In this document: positions 49,836 to 53,757 of the stretch, piece after piece
How positions within the stretch are numbered: position 1 is the stretch's first letter
Layout: the number at the start of each line of letters is the position of its first letter
Assembly: GCA_029781095.1 (NCBI GenBank)
Contig: JAKOXM010000678.1
Location: forward strand, 1 to 53,757
Length of the DNA stretch: 53,757 nucleotides
Origin: Bacteroidota bacterium
GTDB taxonomy: Bacteria; Bacteroidota; Bacteroidia; Chitinophagales; Saprospiraceae
Direction of reading: 5' to 3'
Position numbers and translations under genes: made by a program
Notes under the pieces: generated by a model
Told to the model about the DNA's origin: nothing
Seen by the model: only the letters and a program-made list of their open reading frames with translations
Database searches by the model: none

Positions 49836-50327
49836 TCAGTTAATGGTATAACGGGCACTCAAGGCGCCGTAACCACCGCCAAACCCGTTGCCGTAGCCAT
49901 TGACAAAAAATACCGGTAACCAGTCTACCGAAAGATTGACCGGCGCATTGGCGAATTTGTAATCCAGACCGAGCGTTCCAAGTATTCCGATACTGGTATT
50001 CGTATTGTTGTCGCCGACAAAAACATCGTCATAATGCCACAGGAAAACCGAAGCGCCGCCGCCAAAGTACCATTTCAGCCCGTCAACACCTGAAATGGGC
50101 ATATGGTGCTCATACAAAGCGCCGACACTGATCCAACGATACAGACTATAGGAACGGAAACCGAGAAATGCCTCTATCGCCCCCGGCTCGCTGATAAACT
50201 GCTTGTAGGAAATGGATGCCGGGTATCCGAGGCGTAAACCGATGGCAGAATGGTAACTTTGAGCGTTGGAAGCGTAGCAAAAGCCGAGGGCAAATGCCAG
50301 GGTGAGCAACAATTGTTTTGTTCGCAT
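49836..50327 (-). CDS. Outer-membrane beta-barrel-like protein
   Basis: A 163-residue protein with a signal peptide (MRTKQLLLTLAFALGFCYASNAQ) and alternating amphipathic strands rich in Gly and aromatic residues. Examples are SAIGLRLGYPASISYKQF, WISVGALYEHH, LKWYFGGGASVFLWHY and GILGTLGLDYKF. The last strand ends ALSARYTIN. This pattern suits a small eight-strand barrel common in Bacteroidota envelopes. No specific function can be assigned. It is convergent with the 49336 gene and divergent from coaD. Confidence 0.75.
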   Translation of the reverse strand: MRTKQLLLTLAFALGFCYASNAQSYHSAIGLRLGYPASISYKQFISEPGAIEAFLGFRSYSLYRWISVGALYEHHMPISGVDGLKWYFGGGASVFLWHYDDVFVGDNNTNTSIGILGTLGLDYKFANAPVNLSVDWLPVFFVNGYGNGFGGGYGALSARYTIN

Positions 50328-50485
50328 GTTGATTGTGTGTTTGATTTTTAACTGTTTTATCGGGTAAATTTAAAGTGTTTTGCAATGCTGAAAATTTATC
50401 CGCCCCGGATTTATTTTTGAATCCGCTTTTCTTTTCCGGAAACATGCGAAAATTCCCAACTTCGCGTTCGTCTTAGCCAATAAAA

Positions 50486-50980
50486 ATGAAAATTGCCGTA
50501 TTCCCGGGGTCTTTTGATCCCATCACCATCGGCCACGTTGACCTCATTCGGCGTGCCTTGCCCTTGTTCGACAAGGTCATCATCGCGGTAGGCGTCAATT
50601 CCACGAAGAAAAACCTGTTCCCCCTCGAACAACGGCTCGAATGGCTGCGCCAGGTGTCTGTTATATTCCCCAATGTAGAGGTGGATTACTTTGAAAAACT
50701 GACTGCGCACTATTGCCTCCGTATCGGAGCCCAGTACCTGCTCCGCGGACTGCGCAACGGCTCCGATTTTGACTACGAAAAAACGATATCGCAACTCAAC
50801 CATATTGTCGGAAACGGCATTGAAACCGTATTCCTGATCTCTCAACCTGAATATTCGCATATCAGCAGTACGATCGTGCGGGAAATTATCGTGGGCGGCG
50901 GCGACCCCACGCCGTTTATTCCGGTGGAAGTCGCGCAAACATTCCAGTCGGCCCTGCAGGCGCGCGACCGCAATGATTAA
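50486..50980 (+). CDS. coaD: Pantetheine-phosphate adenylyltransferase
   Basis: Catalyses the fourth step of coenzyme A synthesis, joining 4'-phosphopantetheine and ATP to give dephospho-CoA. The 164-residue nucleotidyltransferase has the TIGH-type motif in FPGSFDPITIGHVDLIRRA (residues 6-24), RGLRNGSDFDYE for substrate binding, and ISSTIVREI near the C-terminus. These motifs and the length are standard. The gene is divergent from the barrel gene and upstream of pruA by 83 bases. Confidence 0.97.
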   Translation: MKIAVFPGSFDPITIGHVDLIRRALPLFDKVIIAVGVNSTKKNLFPLEQRLEWLRQVSVIFPNVEVDYFEKLTAHYCLRIGAQYLLRGLRNGSDFDYEKTISQLNHIVGNGIETVFLISQPEYSHISSTIVREIIVGGGDPTPFIPVEVAQTFQSALQARDRND

Positions 50981-51063
50981 AAAGAACCAGAGACGAGGAC
51001 TGAAAAGTCTTCAATACATATACTAACCAAACACCCGGATTGCAGTATCCGCACCACAAGTTT

Positions 51064-52695
<1,632 letters not shown>

Positions 52696-52707
52696 TGGTT
52701 TGCGCAG

Positions 52708-52742
52708 CACTCACCGGGTGACTCAAAGTCACCCGGTGAGTG
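52708..52742. repeat. REP palindrome 1
   Basis: CACTCACCGGGTGACT (52708-52723) and its perfect complement at 52727-52742 flank a CAA loop. It lies just after pruA. Confidence 0.9.
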
Positions 52743-52750
52743 GGTCACGT

Positions 52751-52787
52751 GACGTGACTCAAAGTCACCCGGTGAGTGGCTCAACGT
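52751..52787. repeat. REP palindrome 2, degraded left arm
   Basis: GACTCAAAGTCACCCGGTGAGTG recurs in direct orientation to the right half of REP 1, but its left arm is reduced to GTGACGTGACT. It directly precedes the 3' end of the transposase gene. Confidence 0.75.
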
Positions 52788-52793
52788 GAGTGC

Positions 52794-53366
52794 TTAAGAC
52801 AAATTCAAAAGATCCCTTGCCAATACCTGATTGCACAACGTCCCACTCCGCAATCCGAGGTAATCCCGGGAGGAAGAATACGGCCATTCTTCCGCTCGTT
52901 TCACCAGACCGGCCTTTACCGGATTTTCATGGATGTACTGAAAACAGGTGTATCCATATTCGTTCCAGAACTGTGAACGCGTCCGTCGGTCTTCAAGAGC
53001 GATAAAGCCTTCCATCCAGCCGTCTTTGGCTTTGGTGTCTTCCCGGAATAATGCACCGGTCCGGTTTTCCTGTTTATTGATGGCCCGGGTATAGGAACGC
53101 AGCAAAATGGCAATGGAGTCATTGAGCGCACGCCATTCACCGGGTGACTTCAAGTCACCCGGTGAATAGGCTTTAACCTCCCGAACATAAAACAACCAGT
53201 GGAAGTGATTGGGCATCAGGCAATAACACAGCATATCGCCATGAGGCAGCAGATATTTCCGCATTTTTTGCTGGAAAAACAAATAGTTGTCCGGTTTGAA
53301 AAAGATGGGTTGCCGGTTGTTGCCCTGGTTATAGATATGGAAAATGGTGTCAGGTTCGAAGCGCAT
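52794..53366 (-). CDS. REP-associated tyrosine transposase (RAYT, Y1 HUH family)
   Basis: A 190-residue single-domain Y1 transposase of the TnpA_REP group, which nicks and moves REP palindromes through a 5'-phosphotyrosine. It begins with the typical [15 protein letters not shown]. The metal-binding HUH is His54-Phe-His56 in [13 protein letters not shown], and the catalytic Tyr is probably Tyr92 in [26 protein letters not shown] and [11 protein letters not shown] close the domain. Residues about 67-78 ([11 protein letters not shown]) are encoded by a REP palindrome lying inside the gene, between the two active-site motifs. REP copies flank it on both sides. Confidence 0.93.
   Translation of the reverse strand: MRFEPDTIFHIYNQGNNRQPIFFKPDNYLFFQQKMRKYLLPHGDMLCYCLMPNHFHWLFYVREVKAYSPGDLKSPGEWRALNDSIAILLRSYTRAINKQENRTGALFREDTKAKDGWMEGFIALEDRRTRSQFWNEYGYTCFQYIHENPVKAGLVKRAEEWPYSSSRDYLGLRSGTLCNQVLARDLLNLS
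53135..53167. repeat. REP palindrome 3, inside the transposase gene
   Basis: ATTCACCGGGTGACTT (53135-53150) and its exact complement (53152-53167) sit in frame within the transposase coding sequence. Confidence 0.9.
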
Positions 53367-53412
53367 GGCTGGGGGTATTTTCTGCGCACTAAGATAATGA
53401 GAAAACGTGGGT

Positions 53413-53445
53413 ATTCACCGGGTGACTCAAAGTCACCCGGTGAAT
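53413..53445. repeat. REP palindrome 4, upstream of the transposase gene
   Basis: ATTCACCGGGTGACT (53413-53427) and its exact complement (53431-53445) flank CAA, 46 bases upstream of the transposase start. Confidence 0.9.
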
Positions 53446-53468
53446 GCTGCGCACCGAGTAAAAAATAG

Positions 53469-53565
53469 TGAGGCATTGACTTCAAGTTAACGCCTCACAA
53501 GATACTGATGCTCATTTTTGGTTTTGAGTCAACGCCTCACTGGAAATGGCCAACTGAAAGTTGGC
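53469..53565. repeat. Further REP-like hairpins with diverged arms
   Basis: GTGAGGCATTGACT/AGTTAACGCCTCAC (from about 53469, two mismatches) and GCCAACT-GAA-AGTTGGC (53549-53565) share the ACT-loop-AGT core of the REP palindromes but have different arms. A single arm GAGTCAACGCCTCAC lies between them. The second hairpin ends just before the stop of the SDR gene and may end its transcript. Confidence 0.6.
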
Positions 53566-53566
53566 G

Positions 53567-53757
53567 TTACCCGTTCTCTGTAAAGCCCGGATACAGGGTC
53601 ATGCCGCCGTCTACAAAGATCGTGGTGCCGTGGATGTAGTCCGACTCGTCGGAGGCCAGCCAGACGGCTACCGCGCCGATGTCGGAAGTTTCGCCGACGC
53701 GCTTGTAGGGGATGAGTTGGAGGAGTTTGGCTTCCGCTTCGGGTGTTTCCCAGGCAG
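53567..53757 (-). CDS. SDR family oxidoreductase, C-terminal part (cut by window end)
   Basis: The last 62 or so residues of a short-chain dehydrogenase/reductase, reading in from the window edge and stopping at TAA 53569-53567. The visible segment shows the typical SDR ending: IPYKRVGETSDIGAVAVWLASDESDYIHGTTIFVDGG, then MTLYPGFTENG. This pattern is shared by glucose 1-dehydrogenase-like and FabG-like enzymes. The catalytic Tyr-Lys part lies outside the window, so the substrate cannot be proposed. Confidence 0.88.
   Translation of the reverse strand, partial: AWETPEAEAKLLQLIPYKRVGETSDIGAVAVWLASDESDYIHGTTIFVDGGMTLYPGFTENG

Overview
The window looks like a Bacteroidota chromosome segment, most likely from a Saprospiraceae-type lineage. 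The evidence is the alternative complex III (ACIII) plus cytochrome oxidase locus in Bacteroidota order, cargo proteins with C-terminal type IX secretion (T9SS) sorting domains, a GWxTD protein, repeated TAnnTTTG (-7) promoter motifs, and weak Shine-Dalgarno sequences. No rRNA, tRNA, CRISPR array or prophage was seen. Nearly all coordinates are intact single-copy genes. The first gene is cut at its 5' side and the last (an SDR, minus strand) is cut at its N-terminus.

Layout. 1-2450: a translationally coupled trio of sensor kinase, receiver-like protein and membrane protein. 2541-6263: yidC, a DUF3293 gene and nspC (carboxynorspermidine decarboxylase). 6430-13900: small and secreted proteins, a GWxTD protein, a periplasmic-binding-protein/pentameric ligand-gated ion channel fusion (9063-11267), a CocE/NonD hydrolase and a stand-alone T9SS-like domain. 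14045-19570: an orphan DNA methyltransferase, xylB-xylA, an outer-membrane protein gene broken by an in-frame amber codon, and an ACMSD-like amidohydrolase. 19760-28013: secreted subtilase, rpiB, M28 and M48 peptidases, a MoxR/Mg-chelatase-like ATPase and a delta-60-repeat T9SS cargo. 28287-31071: BrkB-like protein, thioesterase and arginine deiminase.

31757-49233 is the core of the window: actABCDEF, coxB, coxA, cyoE, two subunit III genes, a subunit IV gene, a SCO-like protein without the copper cysteines, a DUF420 (CtaM-like) protein and a small CPMC protein. Together they would carry electrons from menaquinol through ACIII hemes directly to an aa3-type oxidase, with heme O synthesis and assembly factors encoded alongside. 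Two things stand out. coxB is split by a -1 frameshift and carries an OmpA-like domain after its CuA domain. ActA has six rather than five CXXCH motifs. The remainder (49336-53757) holds small membrane and barrel proteins, coaD, pruA, a REP-associated tyrosine transposase surrounded by (and containing) REP palindromes, and the SDR fragment.

The most interesting signals are the channel fusion at 9063-11267, the CoxB-OmpA fusion and its frameshift, the REP/transposase unit at 52700-53450, and a recurrent pattern in which intergenic spacers (notably just upstream of actB, actC, actD, actE and the subunit IV gene) are built from short 7-9-nt words repeated in direct and inverted orientation.
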